A stretch of DNA of 64,000 bases from Sporomusaceae bacterium (GCA_029265905.1 JAJUGR010000004.1:1-64000), one strand, 5' to 3'. Positions 8,573 to 17,318 are shown, numbered from the stretch's first letter. Made by a program: numbers and translations. The notes: generated by a model not told the origin, from the sequence alone.

Positions 8573-9607
8573 TTATTTCCGCCCATCATTCAAGTAGTCT
8601 AAACATGCATTGTATACTAACCCAGGTTCTATTGAGGCCATGCAGCGCACGTCTGTACAGTCCTTGCGGTTGCATGGTGCACATGGTTCCTTCGTGCGCA
8701 AAATAGTTGTTTTAGCACCATATGGCCCGGTGCGATGCGGATCCGTCGATCCGTACAGCGCCACCGTTGCCACGCCTAACGCCGCGGCTATATGCAAAGG
8801 GCCTGTATCGCCGCCGATAACAACGGCAGCGCCTGCTAAAACCACACTCAGTTCTGTGAGCGTCGTCTGACCGGCTAGGCTGATAATTTTATCCTGGGCG
8901 GCCTGAGCAATAATCGCTTGCCCTTTTGCCAAATCATTCTTATCGCCAACCAGCAAGACATCGATGCCCGATTCCGCTAACCGCTTGGCTAACGCGACGA
9001 AGTGAGCGGCCGGCCAATTCTTCTGCTCCCGGCTTGTTGACGGAACCAATACAGCGTACTTGCCCGCGACGCCCAACTCTTTCAGCCATTGCCTGACCCG
9101 CCCTTCCTCTGTAAAAGAAAGTACTGGGTATCTGGGCGTCTCGCCAATCCAGCCCAATGAGCGAATAACGTCTAAGTATCGCTGCACAACATGATCCTTG
9201 GCATGCGCGCCGCTAACAGACCGGCTGACCAGGCCACTGCCCTCGCGCATTTCCGAGTAGCCGATCCGCTCCGGGCATCCGGTCAACCAAGCGATCAGGG
9301 CGCTTTTTGCCAGGCCTTGCAGATCGATTACCAGGTCAAATTTGCGTTCGCTCAATTGCGCCTTTAATTCTCTGATATAAGCAATACGTTGTCCCAAGCT
9401 GCCATTGCGCAGACGCTTTTTTTCAAACGGCAGAACCTCATCCAACACCGGTGTGTTGCGCAATAAAACAGCATAGACCGGCTCGACGATCCAAGTGATG
9501 CGCGCCGCCGGAAACAGTTCCCGCAAGGCTTGTGCGCAGGGTAAAGCGTGCAGCACATCGCCTAGCGAGCTCGTTTTGACGATCAATATATTCCGATATT
9601 GTTTCAA
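8573..9607 (-). CDS. GT9 family glycosyltransferase (WaaC/WaaF-like heptosyltransferase)
   Basis: This 344-residue family 9 enzyme has ILIVKTSSLGDVLHALPC (WaaC-type SSLGDV), DLVIDLQGLAKSALIAWLTG, and donor loop GGDTGPLHIAAALGVATVAL followed by YGSTDPHRTGPYG. The tail has CAPCNRKDCTDVRCM, then SIEPGLV. It starts with TTG in a TTGA overlap with the preceding GT9, so translation is coupled. It is clearly a tandem duplicate of that gene: both begin [10 protein letters not shown] and share MREGS-LVS--VSGA--KDHV. SSLGDV, DLQG and the G-GDTGP loop fit heptosyltransferase I or II, most likely the enzyme that adds heptose to Kdo or to the first heptose. Confidence 0.9.
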   Translation of the reverse strand: MKQYRNILIVKTSSLGDVLHALPCAQALRELFPAARITWIVEPVYAVLLRNTPVLDEVLPFEKKRLRNGSLGQRIAYIRELKAQLSERKFDLVIDLQGLAKSALIAWLTGCPERIGYSEMREGSGLVSRSVSGAHAKDHVVQRYLDVIRSLGWIGETPRYPVLSFTEEGRVRQWLKELGVAGKYAVLVPSTSREQKNWPAAHFVALAKRLAESGIDVLLVGDKNDLAKGQAIIAQAAQDKIISLAGQTTLTELSVVLAGAAVVIGGDTGPLHIAAALGVATVALYGSTDPHRTGPYGAKTTILRTKEPCAPCNRKDCTDVRCMASIEPGLVYNACLDYLNDGRK

Positions 9608-10626
9608 GCGGATTCCACCTTATCCATTTTTTGTCCGCTTAGTTGCCGCTTGCAGGCGTGATATACTTCTTGAGGCGTGATTGCCGCCATCAAAAAACCG
9701 GCTTCTTCCGGAGCGCGCAAGACAACCGCTTGGGGACCATACGGGCCGGTCAAAGCGGGACGAGTCGGTCCATACAGAGACACGATTGGTATGCCGACCG
9801 CCACCGCAATATGAAGCGGTCCTGTATCGCCGCCAACAAACAACGCCGCATCGCTCAGCAGCGCTGCCAGTTCCTTCAACGTTGTCTTGCCTGTCAAATC
9901 GACGACGCCCGTCTCCGCTTGCTCCGCCAAAAAGCGCCCCTTTGCGGCGTCGCCGCTCGCGCCGACCACGACTATTGTCCAACCATCCTGCCGCAACATG
10001 CGGCTCAGCAAGGCAAAGTGCGATAACGGCCATTCTTTGTTGGCCTTGCTGGTTCCAGGCGCTACAACTATCCGCTTTGCTGACGGCGAGCAGTTGGCAA
10101 GAAGGTGTTTCACGCGCTGCTTTTCTCGTGTCAGGTCAGGCAGCGGAAATGTCGGATTCACCACGGAAGATCCTAAAAACCGAATCACATCCAAATACTG
10201 CTGAATCACATGGTCTTTCGTCCGCGCCCCGGAAACAGCTTTGCTGACAAGCCAGCTTCCCTCTCGCATAATGGCCCGGCCAAAACGCTCCCTGCACCCG
10301 GTCATCCAAACTACAAACGCACTTTTAAAGATTCCATGCAAATCGAGCACCAGGTCAAACTGGCGCATGCGCAGGTCTTTTTTCAGCGTGCGCAAATAGT
10401 TAATCCCATCAAATAAGCTTGCCGATCTCAAGTAATCAAGATCGATCTGAATCACTTCGTCAAGCACCGGGGAGCCAAGCAGCAAGCCGGCAAAATTTTT
10501 CTCGGCAATCCAGGTGATTCGCGCTGTCGGATACAGCTCCCGCAACGCGTGAGCGCACGGCATAACATGGATCACGTCCCCTAACGAGCTCAACCGAACG
10601 ATCAAAATGTTGCGATACTGTTTCAA
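9604..10626 (-). CDS. GT9 family glycosyltransferase (WaaC-like), tandem paralogue
   Basis: This 340-residue family 9 protein has ILIVRLSSLGDVIHVMPCA, DLVLDLHGIFKSAFVVWMTG, and donor loop GGDTGPLHIAVAVGIPIVSL with YGPTRPALTGPYGP. It lacks the cysteine-rich tail present in the five other GT9 proteins of the window; the equivalent region reads LRAPEEAGFLMAAITPQEV. It begins with TTG in a TTGA overlap with gmhB, directly after the ADP-heptose synthesis genes. This suggests it is the first heptosyltransferase to use that donor. The close relationship with the next gene points to tandem duplication. Confidence 0.9.
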   Translation of the reverse strand: MKQYRNILIVRLSSLGDVIHVMPCAHALRELYPTARITWIAEKNFAGLLLGSPVLDEVIQIDLDYLRSASLFDGINYLRTLKKDLRMRQFDLVLDLHGIFKSAFVVWMTGCRERFGRAIMREGSWLVSKAVSGARTKDHVIQQYLDVIRFLGSSVVNPTFPLPDLTREKQRVKHLLANCSPSAKRIVVAPGTSKANKEWPLSHFALLSRMLRQDGWTIVVVGASGDAAKGRFLAEQAETGVVDLTGKTTLKELAALLSDAALFVGGDTGPLHIAVAVGIPIVSLYGPTRPALTGPYGPQAVVLRAPEEAGFLMAAITPQEVYHACKRQLSGQKMDKVESA

Positions 10627-11135
10627 GCCGATTCCGCCTTTTTGATAACATTCCGAACAAAGGCCAAGAGACTGCCGCCTTCATACAGGTAGCCGTCGAT
10701 GCCAGCCGCCTCGGCTGCCTGTACATCCGACACCTTGTCGCCGACCAGAAAAGACCGGCTGCGATCAACCGCATAGTCTGCTAACGCCTGTTCAATCATG
10801 CCCGGTCCCGGCTTTCGGCAGCGGCATTCTTTCGCATAAACGGCGACCTTGCCGTTGGGCAAATGGGGGCAGTAGTAAAATGCGTCAATTGCGGTATTAT
10901 GCTGTTGCAGCAGCACCTGCATGTGGTCATGCAGCGCATGCATGTCCGGCTCTCCGTAATAACCGCGCGCGATGCCGCTCTGGTTGGTCACAACGATCAC
11001 CAAATAGCCTTGTGACTTCAGCCAGGCGATGGCTTCGGGCGCTTCCGGCTGCCAATCAAAGTCCTCGCTTTTGTGCAGGTAGTTTTTTTCGACGTTCAGC
11101 ACGCCGTCGCGGTCAAAGAATACCGCCGGCTTCAC
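10623..11135 (-). CDS. gmhB: D-glycero-beta-D-manno-heptose-1,7-bisphosphate 7-phosphatase
   Basis: This 170-residue HAD-superfamily phosphatase removes the 7-phosphate in ADP-heptose synthesis. FFDRDGVLN (residues 6-14) supplies the nucleophile Asp and acid/base Asp, [11 protein letters not shown] supplies motif II, and FLVGDKVSD supplies the late acidic motif. The cysteines in CPHLPNGK...ECRCRKP form the structural zinc site typical of GmhB. Length matches the family. It starts with GTG in a GTGA overlap with hldD and ends in a TTGA overlap with a heptosyltransferase, so donor synthesis and use are translationally coupled. Confidence 0.95.
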   Translation of the reverse strand: MKPAVFFDRDGVLNVEKNYLHKSEDFDWQPEAPEAIAWLKSQGYLVIVVTNQSGIARGYYGEPDMHALHDHMQVLLQQHNTAIDAFYYCPHLPNGKVAVYAKECRCRKPGPGMIEQALADYAVDRSRSFLVGDKVSDVQAAEAAGIDGYLYEGGSLLAFVRNVIKKAESA

Positions 11136-12097
11136 TTCAGATACCCGCCTGTCTTCGCCAGGATCGAGCAGTATTCCGCTACGGCCTGCGCGACCGGCGT
11201 AAACGGCTTGCCGTAGCCGACTGCCCGCAGGTTCGCAGCATCAGCCTGGGTGTAGCTTTGGTATTTGCCGCGCAAGTGGTCGGGGAAAGGAATGTATTCG
11301 ATTTCGCCCTTGCCGTAGTGGGCGATGACGGCGGTGGCCACGTCGTTGAAGGTCTGGGCTTTGCCCGTGCCGCAGTTGAAAATGCCGCTTATCTCCGGGT
11401 GCTGCCAGAAGAACAGGTTCACGTCGACCACGTCGCGCACATAGACAAAGTCGCGCAATTGCCCGCCGTTGGCGTAACCGTCAATCCCTTCAAACAAACG
11501 GACCTTGCCTTGTTCCGCAACCTGATGGAAGAAATGGTAGGCCACCGACGCCATGCTGCCTTTGTGGTTTTCCTGCGGACCATAGACATTGAAATAGCGC
11601 AGGCCGACCACCTGGCTGGAAGCCTTGGGCAGCACCTGGCGCACATAGCGGTCAAAAAAAAGCTTGGAAAAAGCATACACGTTGAGTGCTTCTTCGCAGG
11701 CCGGTTCTTCTTTAAAGCCGTTTTTCCCGCCGCCATACGTGGATGCCGACGAGGCATACAGGAAGGGGATGCGGCGCCGCAGGCAAAAGTGCAGCAGCGT
11801 CTTGGAATATTCGTAGTTGTTCTTCATCATGTACAGGGCGTCCTGCTCGGTCGTGCTGGAGCAGGCCCCTTGGTGGAAGAACATTTCAATCGGTTCGCTG
11901 TCATACTTGCCGGCCTCAACCGCCGCCAAAAAGTCGCGCTTGTCGATATAGTCAAGGCATTTGAGGCCCAGGAGATTCTTGAATTTGGCCGCATTGGCCA
12001 GGTTGTCAACAATCAAAATATCTTCGCGCCCAAGTTGATTGAGCTGCCAAACCAGGTTGCTGCCGATAAAGCCGGCGCCGCCGGTAACGATAATCAT
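11132..12097 (-). CDS. hldD: ADP-L-glycero-D-manno-heptose 6-epimerase
   Basis: This 321-residue extended short-chain dehydrogenase/reductase has the NAD(P)-binding [14 protein letters not shown] at residues 6-19 and the catalytic Y-x3-K in [22 protein letters not shown] and [19 protein letters not shown] are diagnostic of HldD. It converts ADP-D-glycero-beta-D-manno-heptose to the L-glycero form used by heptosyltransferases. It overlaps hldE by an ATGA and gmhB by a GTGA. The gmhA-hldE-hldD-gmhB order gives a full pathway from sedoheptulose-7-phosphate. Confidence 0.95.
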   Translation of the reverse strand: MIIVTGGAGFIGSNLVWQLNQLGREDILIVDNLANAAKFKNLLGLKCLDYIDKRDFLAAVEAGKYDSEPIEMFFHQGACSSTTEQDALYMMKNNYEYSKTLLHFCLRRRIPFLYASSASTYGGGKNGFKEEPACEEALNVYAFSKLFFDRYVRQVLPKASSQVVGLRYFNVYGPQENHKGSMASVAYHFFHQVAEQGKVRLFEGIDGYANGGQLRDFVYVRDVVDVNLFFWQHPEISGIFNCGTGKAQTFNDVATAVIAHYGKGEIEYIPFPDHLRGKYQSYTQADAANLRAVGYGKPFTPVAQAVAEYCSILAKTGGYLK

Positions 12098-13572
12098 AAT
12101 TTACCCTCCTTCACCAGCTTCGCGATTTTCTCGACGATGCCGGTTGTCGAATAGCCTTCTTCAAAGGCGATGATCTCTACCCTGCCGGCGTTTTCACGTC
12201 CGACCACCTGCTCAGGCGCGTAGTCGCCCCCCTTGACCAAGACGTCAGGCCGCACCTGGCTGATTAATTCAGCGGGGGTGTCCTCGTCAAACAGCGTGAC
12301 GGCATCAATGCAGGCCAGCGCCGCCATGACGCGCGCCCGATCCATCTCCGCCACAATCGGGCGCGTCTCGCCTTTTAGCCGTCTGACCGAAGCGTCCGTG
12401 TTCAATCCTAAAATAAGCCGGTCGCCCAGCGCCGCCGCCTTCTCCAAGTACGTGACGTGTCCGGTATGCAGGAGGTCAAAGCAGCCGTTGGTGAAAACAA
12501 TTTTGTCGCCGGCGCTGCGCCACTGCTTGACCTTGTGCAAGAGCTCGCTGCGCGACAGCACCTTGTGCGAACGGTGGCCATCGCGCCGCTCGAGCGCCAG
12601 CATCAGTTCCTCATGCGAAATCGCGTAGGTTCCGGTGCGGGCCACAACAACCCCCGCCGCCAGATTGGCCAGGTGGGCCGCCGCCTCGACCGGCAAGCCG
12701 CCGGCCACGCCAGCCAGCAATACAGCCGCCACCGTATCGCCGGCGCCGGAGACGTCAAACACTTCCCGCGCATAGGTCGGCACATGCAGCACCGAGCCGT
12801 CTCCGACGATGGACAGGCCTTTTTCCGACCGTGTGACGACGACGGTGGCGATTTTGTACATGCGCCGCGCTTCCTCGGCCGCTTCCACTACTTGCGCATC
12901 GCCGTTAATGAGGTCAATGCCGACCGCCTCTCCCATCTCTTTAACGTTGGGCGTAATCAAATCGGCGCCTTCGTACTTGTCCCATTGCATGCCCTTGGGG
13001 TCAACCAAAATCGGCACCTGGTGCGCATGGCACTCGGCAATAACCCACTGGCAAAATGCCGGCGTACAGACGCCTTTGGCATAGTCGGACAGAATGACGC
13101 CGTCAAGATCGGTATCCAAAAGACCAGCAAACCAGGCGCGCAAGCCGGTTTCTTCCTCGGCCGACAGCATGCCCGGCTCTTCAAAGTCAAGTCTGACCAT
13201 CTGTTGGCCAGCGCCGACGATGCGCAGCTTCGTCGTCGTCGGACGCTGCGCCGAAATAACCAGACCGCTCGCGTCAGCGCCCACTTCCTCCAGCAGGTTG
13301 ATCAGCTCGTCCCGGTCGTTGTCCGGGCCGGTTATACCGCCCAAAAAAACCTGGCAGCCGAGACGCGCCAGGTTATGCGCCACGTTGGCCGCGCCGCCCA
13401 AGCGGTTTTTCGCCCGCTTCACCCGGTTGACCGGCACCGGCGCTTCCGGCGAAATCCGCCGCACCTCGCCGAAGTAATACCGGTCCAGCATCACGTCGCC
13501 AATCACCGCCAGGCGGAGCTTGGCCGTTCCTTCCTGCATCAGTTCCAATACGCGTTCATTATCCAGCCACAT
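12094..13572 (-). CDS. hldE: Bifunctional heptose-7-phosphate kinase / heptose-1-phosphate adenylyltransferase
   Basis: This is a two-domain enzyme of about 492 residues. The N-terminal PfkB-type kinase contains [16 protein letters not shown] and the catalytic [16 protein letters not shown]. The C-terminal cytidylyltransferase-fold domain begins at about residue 350 with [20 protein letters not shown] (the HxGH motif) and ends near LVKGGDY. It phosphorylates heptose-7-phosphate at C1 and later activates heptose-1-phosphate with ATP. I chose the ATG at 13570-13572, 9 bases after GAGG. A TTG 18 bases earlier is also in frame. The start overlaps the end of gmhA by 14 bases. Confidence 0.95.
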   Translation of the reverse strand: MWLDNERVLELMQEGTAKLRLAVIGDVMLDRYYFGEVRRISPEAPVPVNRVKRAKNRLGGAANVAHNLARLGCQVFLGGITGPDNDRDELINLLEEVGADASGLVISAQRPTTTKLRIVGAGQQMVRLDFEEPGMLSAEEETGLRAWFAGLLDTDLDGVILSDYAKGVCTPAFCQWVIAECHAHQVPILVDPKGMQWDKYEGADLITPNVKEMGEAVGIDLINGDAQVVEAAEEARRMYKIATVVVTRSEKGLSIVGDGSVLHVPTYAREVFDVSGAGDTVAAVLLAGVAGGLPVEAAAHLANLAAGVVVARTGTYAISHEELMLALERRDGHRSHKVLSRSELLHKVKQWRSAGDKIVFTNGCFDLLHTGHVTYLEKAAALGDRLILGLNTDASVRRLKGETRPIVAEMDRARVMAALACIDAVTLFDEDTPAELISQVRPDVLVKGGDYAPEQVVGRENAGRVEIIAFEEGYSTTGIVEKIAKLVKEGKL

Positions 13573-14128
13573 GCTCAGTCGCCTCGTCAATCCATTCGCA
13601 CAGTATATGTCCGATTAAAATATGCATTTCCTGAATCCGCGCCGTTTTATCGGCCGGCACCGTAATCGTGCAGTCCGCCACCTCTTTCATTTTGCCGCCG
13701 GTCCGACCGGCGAAGGCGATCGTCGCCGCCCCCTGCTTTTGGGCCGCCGCAAAAGCAGCCAGCACGTTCGGGCTGTTGCCGGACGTCGACAAGCCGATGA
13801 CCAAGTCGCCGGGGCGGGCAAGCGCCTGCACTTGGCGGGCGAAGACCGTGTCGAACCCATAGTCATTGCCAACGGCGGTCAAAATCGACGTATCCGTCGT
13901 CAACGCCACGGCCGGCAGACCATCCCGCTCGCGCACAAAGCGACCGACGAATTCCGCCGCCAGATGCTGGGCATCCGCCGCACTGCCGCCGTTGCCGCAG
14001 AAGAAAACCGTGCGGCCGCTTTTCACCGTCTGCGCGGTCATTTCCAGTGCCTGTTCAATCATTTTTGTGTCGGCCAACACTTGTTTGGCCACCTCGATAT
14101 GTTCCTCTATCCGTTGTTTGATATTCAT
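13559..14128 (-). CDS. gmhA: Phosphoheptose isomerase
   Basis: This 189-residue SIS-domain protein converts sedoheptulose-7-phosphate to D-glycero-D-manno-heptose-7-phosphate, the first committed step to ADP-heptose. FFCGNGGSAADAQHLAAEF (residues 42-60) and GLSTSGNSPNVL are the phosphosugar-binding loops. ALTTDTSILTAVGNDYGFD and EMHILIGHILCEWI carry conserved active-site residues of the GmhA family. Length matches the family. It lies between lptD (29 bases upstream) and hldE. Confidence 0.95.
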   Translation of the reverse strand: MNIKQRIEEHIEVAKQVLADTKMIEQALEMTAQTVKSGRTVFFCGNGGSAADAQHLAAEFVGRFVRERDGLPAVALTTDTSILTAVGNDYGFDTVFARQVQALARPGDLVIGLSTSGNSPNVLAAFAAAQKQGAATIAFAGRTGGKMKEVADCTITVPADKTARIQEMHILIGHILCEWIDEATEHVAG

Positions 14129-14157
14129 TCAAACAATGCCTCCATCGACATATAAAA

Positions 14158-15567
14158 TTACCACCGCGTCAAATGGACTTGCGCGCTAATTTCCCCGCGC
14201 TTTGCCCGATATTCCAGCACAGCCTGCCAGCAGTGCAGATCGCGAATCCAGTAATAGTCCAGATCATACAAGCGATCATTTTCCAGGTCATAGCTGGTGA
14301 CAACTTGGACCGTGTTTTTGCGATCCAACTTGACGCGCACGCCGGTTTCCAGATTTTTCGCCAAATCGACGGCGTCAAAGTCGAACAGTTGCTGGTTGTT
14401 TTGTGTGTAATGATAGCCCGTCCAGGCGTAAACCTTATCCTGCCACTGTTTGCCCAAGGTAATGTCGTAGTTCCAACTGCGCGCTGAACTATCGTTATAG
14501 CTTTCCGTCACCCACTTCATGCCTGTTCCCAGATATAGGTTCAGGCTCTTATCTTTCGACAAATGGATCGGATCGCGCCATAGGTTAACTTTATATTCCG
14601 TATGCCAGCTTGTCTTGTAGTCATCGGTCCATTGTCCGCGAAGGGCGTAAGCAGAATAGTTCAGCGGTTCCCCATCCAATTTATGCGGGAAGTAATCGAT
14701 TCTTAGCTCCGGTTCTTTTGCAACCCAGTTACCGTCATCGTCCTTCGTGTCCCCCTCAACAGCACGCACCCTGAAATTCCGCTCGTCGCGCTCTGCGCCT
14801 ACCATCGCTTTAAAGCCGCTCTGCGAGTAATAGGCCCAGTCGAGAAAAGCCGCACTCTTGTCGTCCAGCGGATAGGCCAAGTGTTGGGCTATATAGGCGC
14901 CGTCATCATTGTTGTAGCCAATCCGCGGGAAAGCGCTTTTATCTTCACCCGGCTTTATCGACTGCGTATAGCGTGCCTGCTGATAGATTAGCTTATCCCT
15001 GATCCAAAATTTAACATTATAGGCAACCATTTTATCATTCGGCCAGATTTCAACCCGGTCGGCGCTAATGTGGTAATCCGGCACCTTGGCCGGGCAGCGC
15101 GTTATGGTGCCCTCTTCAAGCACATACTTGTCTGGAAAAATACGAACAGTTTGCCCCTTGACCAATTGCGCCCCAATTTTCCCATGCGCCTCGTGAATTT
15201 CGCCTTTTTTGTCACCCCAGTTGTAATGGGTATTGTCCCCAACCAAGAGGGTGTTCGGTTCTTGGTACTCGGCTTCATCCGTAATCCACACGTCCATGGT
15301 TTTGCTATTGGCTTGCAACAGTGCCGTGCGTAATGTCTGCTTGTTTTGAATCATTCGCACGCTGCCGCGCGCTAAAATATCGCCGGTATCACTATTGAAA
15401 GACAAATGGTCGGCATAAACCGTAATTGGCGTCGGCGCCGCCGGGGCTTCTGTTTTTTTGGCTTCTTTGGCTAACGCCGGCGCGTTGCTTATTAAAGTAC
15501 ACAACGTTGCCAGCGCCATAGTTATACAGAGTTTTTGGGACTGCGGCGCGAGAAAAAATCTACTCAT
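14158..15567 (-). CDS. lptD: LPS-assembly outer-membrane protein, short LptD-like
   Basis: This is a secreted protein of about 469 residues. After a signal peptide (hydrophobic stretch ending in NAPALAKEA) there is an OstA/LptA-type jellyroll region, roughly residues 47-200, with repeated motifs such as ADHLSFNSDTGDILARGSVR. A C-terminal part is rich in alternating aromatic and polar residues, as in a barrel, and ends DLHCWQAVLEYRAKRGEIS...W. It would place LPS in the outer leaflet. It is much shorter than the roughly 780-residue proteobacterial LptD. Only two cysteines are evident in the mature part, so the two-disulfide arrangement of E. coli LptD cannot form. No LptE partner is evident nearby. 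It leads the operon that continues into ADP-heptose synthesis. Confidence 0.8.
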   Translation of the reverse strand: MSRFFLAPQSQKLCITMALATLCTLISNAPALAKEAKKTEAPAAPTPITVYADHLSFNSDTGDILARGSVRMIQNKQTLRTALLQANSKTMDVWITDEAEYQEPNTLLVGDNTHYNWGDKKGEIHEAHGKIGAQLVKGQTVRIFPDKYVLEEGTITRCPAKVPDYHISADRVEIWPNDKMVAYNVKFWIRDKLIYQQARYTQSIKPGEDKSAFPRIGYNNDDGAYIAQHLAYPLDDKSAAFLDWAYYSQSGFKAMVGAERDERNFRVRAVEGDTKDDDGNWVAKEPELRIDYFPHKLDGEPLNYSAYALRGQWTDDYKTSWHTEYKVNLWRDPIHLSKDKSLNLYLGTGMKWVTESYNDSSARSWNYDITLGKQWQDKVYAWTGYHYTQNNQQLFDFDAVDLAKNLETGVRVKLDRKNTVQVVTSYDLENDRLYDLDYYWIRDLHCWQAVLEYRAKRGEISAQVHLTRW

Positions 15568-15599
15568 CACAAGACGCTCCTATGCACACAAATTCACCC

Positions 15600-15622
15600 A
15601 TTATACGCCCCCTATTATAGCA
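15600..15622 (-). promoter_or_regulatory. Candidate promoter for lptD and the heptose/core operon
   Basis: On the minus strand there is an extended -10 element TGC-TATAAT (15614-15622) and a second TATAAT (15600-15605). No good -35 is visible, but the extended -10 could compensate. It lies immediately downstream of the terminator at 15622-15650 and 30-50 bases before the lptD start. This suggests lptD and the following heptose and glycosyltransferase genes form their own transcription unit. Confidence 0.55.
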
Positions 15623-15650
15623 CAAAATCCGCCATTATGGCGGATTTTGT
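15622..15650 (-). terminator. Hairpin terminator after the 15669-16589 gene
   Basis: A perfect 13-base inverted repeat (ACAAAATCCGCCA at 15622-15634 and its complement at 15638-15650, 3-base loop) follows the stop codon of the secreted-protein gene. The A/T ends of the stem supply a short U stretch in either direction. It separates the porin-associated unit from the lptD unit. Confidence 0.7.
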
Positions 15651-15668
15651 TGCTACGCAGTCATTCGG

Positions 15669-16589
15669 TTATTGGTTCACTAAACCATACATCTCAACGT
15701 CGTCCTTTACCTGCACAAAGAGCGTTGATCCTGCCGGCACAGTCAGCTCCTTGCCATGGACAAACGCACCGGTCACAGCGCCAACCGGTCCGAGTACAAT
15801 CATCCCCGCGACAGTAGCGCCTGCAGCCTTAGCTTCCGACTTCGCCGCTTCTTTCGCCAGTTCGCCCTGGTAGGTGTTCACGCTTGTGCCATCCATGCCA
15901 AGGATGCGCTCGAATTCGACCTTGATTTTGGCGTCGCGGCCGAAGTTCTTCGCTTGGTCAACGTCCTGCACAATCCCATAGCCAACCGCGCCTTTCGGGA
16001 TCACCAGCGCATTGCCTACATAGAGGTTATCAACCGCCTGTATGGTGACTTTATCGCCTGGGCGAGTCGTTTTACTGTCCAGCGCTTGCATCAGTTTAAT
16101 TTTGATGAGCGTATCTTTCGCCACAGCGGCTTTTGCCGTTTGAATGGCGCCATTGCGGAAAGCCATCGCCATAAACGTGTTCAGCCGGCCGTCCAAGCCA
16201 CCGTTGCCAGCCGCACCGTTCAACAGCTTCTCGACATTCTCCAGCCGCGTCTTAGCCGGCGTATCGGTCAGTTGCTGCGTAAATGTCCATTCTACCGCGT
16301 TCAGCCTTGTTACAAACGACGGTGCCGTTTCGGAACCATTGAGCAGATACGCATACAAACGATCGATCTTGACTAAAATCGGATCGGTAGTCGTATGCTC
16401 ATTAATATCCATTTCCAGCTTGTCAGCTCGTTCTACAAGCGAGCCACTTTGAACCGTTCCATACAACAACGTTTCCATTGCATCCATCTTGCCGATCGCC
16501 GTCGTCGGCACGGCGGCAATGCCGACTGAAGCCACTGACAACAGCAAAGTCACGACTAATAATGCCGCCAAAACCTGTAATCGTTTCAC
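15669..16589 (-). CDS. Secreted protein of unknown function
   Basis: I do not recognise this family. The protein is about 306 residues with an N-terminal signal peptide (VKRLQVLAALLVVTLLLSVA...GIAA). The middle (residues 30-150) is predicted helical. The C-terminal half, from about residue 170, has a beta-rich segment with LDSKTTRPGDKVTIQA and NALVIPKGAVGYGIV. Similar 'made large by default, keep at a set value' loops occur in secreted beta-barrel-like or SH3-like domains, but that is only a resemblance. A glycine-rich segment (GMIVLGPVGAVTGAFVHG) could insert in a membrane. The GTG at 16587-16589 is chosen because GGGGAGGG precedes it. It lies downstream of another secreted protein and the SLH porin. 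Confidence 0.65.
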   Translation of the reverse strand: MKRLQVLAALLVVTLLLSVASVGIAAVPTTAIGKMDAMETLLYGTVQSGSLVERADKLEMDINEHTTTDPILVKIDRLYAYLLNGSETAPSFVTRLNAVEWTFTQQLTDTPAKTRLENVEKLLNGAAGNGGLDGRLNTFMAMAFRNGAIQTAKAAVAKDTLIKIKLMQALDSKTTRPGDKVTIQAVDNLYVGNALVIPKGAVGYGIVQDVDQAKNFGRDAKIKVEFERILGMDGTSVNTYQGELAKEAAKSEAKAAGATVAGMIVLGPVGAVTGAFVHGKELTVPAGSTLFVQVKDDVEMYGLVNQ

Positions 16590-16626
16590 AAGCGCCCTCC
16601 CCTCGCGATACCGGTGCAAATTGTGA

Positions 16627-17202
16627 TTATATCTTTTTCAGCTCACCAACAAATTTGTTTATTGTTCTCTTGAACAGGTTGATCGCGCCTTTATCACCGA
16701 CTACGGCATAATCCGCTCGCTCTTCCCGATCAGCGCTAAGGCTGACCGGCTGTTTCCAGGAATACACGCCCATAGCCCTGGCCTTCACCCGCGATTCCTC
16801 TACTGCCTCTTCACCCAGGATCGTGTTTTGCGTTATCTCCTCGACAAAAAACATAACCACCATGTCAACTCCGCTTTGCTTGCGAATTTCTTCCAGCAGT
16901 TGCTTGTCCGGCCCATTTTTTGCCGCTTCATAGTAGTTCAACTTCGTCAAAACCGGCAACAACACATCGTCCGAGATCATTTCGAACTCAGGATACCGAA
17001 ACGCTTCAACCGTTTTTTCCAAAACAATCTGCGTCACTGCTGGATCATCATTGGCAACATTGACCACCGGCAAGACCGCCACCTTCGGCGCTGTTCCCCA
17101 CATCGATTTAGGCAGTGCCGCCTCAGCAGGGTTCACGGCGACGAAGCCAAGAACAACCACTAATAAGGCGCACCATTGAAACCATTTCTTCGCAACATGC
17201 AT
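16627..17202 (-). CDS. Secreted protein of unknown function, possible LpoB/CsgG-like fold
   Basis: This 191-residue protein has a signal peptide (WCALLVVVLGFVAVNPAEA) and no lipobox. After cleavage it reads KVAVLPVVNVANDDPAV, then ISDDVLLPVLTKLNY and QSGVDMVVMFFVEEIT. Such 'KVAVLPV...', later 'GVDMVV' strands occur in the nucleotide-free alpha/beta fold of LpoB, CsgG and TolB-N type envelope proteins. The comparison is structural guesswork. The ATG follows GGAGG by 8 bases. It lies between the SLH porin terminator and the next secreted gene, and has a candidate extended -10 (TGG-TAAAAT, 17238-17246), so the two secreted proteins are likely co-transcribed. Confidence 0.65.
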   Translation of the reverse strand: MHVAKKWFQWCALLVVVLGFVAVNPAEAALPKSMWGTAPKVAVLPVVNVANDDPAVTQIVLEKTVEAFRYPEFEMISDDVLLPVLTKLNYYEAAKNGPDKQLLEEIRKQSGVDMVVMFFVEEITQNTILGEEAVEESRVKARAMGVYSWKQPVSLSADREERADYAVVGDKGAINLFKRTINKFVGELKKI

Positions 17203-17237
17203 GCTTTCATCCTCCTGTTATTTTACTACATGCGTAC

Positions 17238-17246
17238 ATTTTACCA
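17238..17246 (-). promoter_or_regulatory. Candidate extended -10 promoter for the secreted-protein pair
   Basis: Minus-strand TGG-TAAAAT lies about 36 bases before the ATG at 17202. A convincing -35 at the right distance is not present. It lies just downstream of the porin terminator, which makes a new start here plausible. Confidence 0.35.
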
Positions 17247-17280
17247 TAATGCGTCGTCAAAATCAGCCATGCCTAAGTAA

Positions 17281-17318
17281 AATAAAAAGAAAAACCCCGC
17301 AGCTGTTGCCGCGGGGTT
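17281..17318 (-). terminator. Rho-independent terminator of the SLH porin gene
   Basis: On the minus strand an 8-base stem AACCCCGC (17311-17318) / GCGGGGTT (17293-17300) with a 10-base loop is followed by a U-rich tract (complement of 17281-17294). It starts 14 bases after the porin stop codon. It is a strong, classical terminator for a highly expressed gene. Confidence 0.85.

Noticed and set aside
10880-13665. Two plus-strand open frames opposite gmhB, hldD and hldE
   Set aside because: No recognisable domain; the opposite strand encodes intact pathway enzymes.
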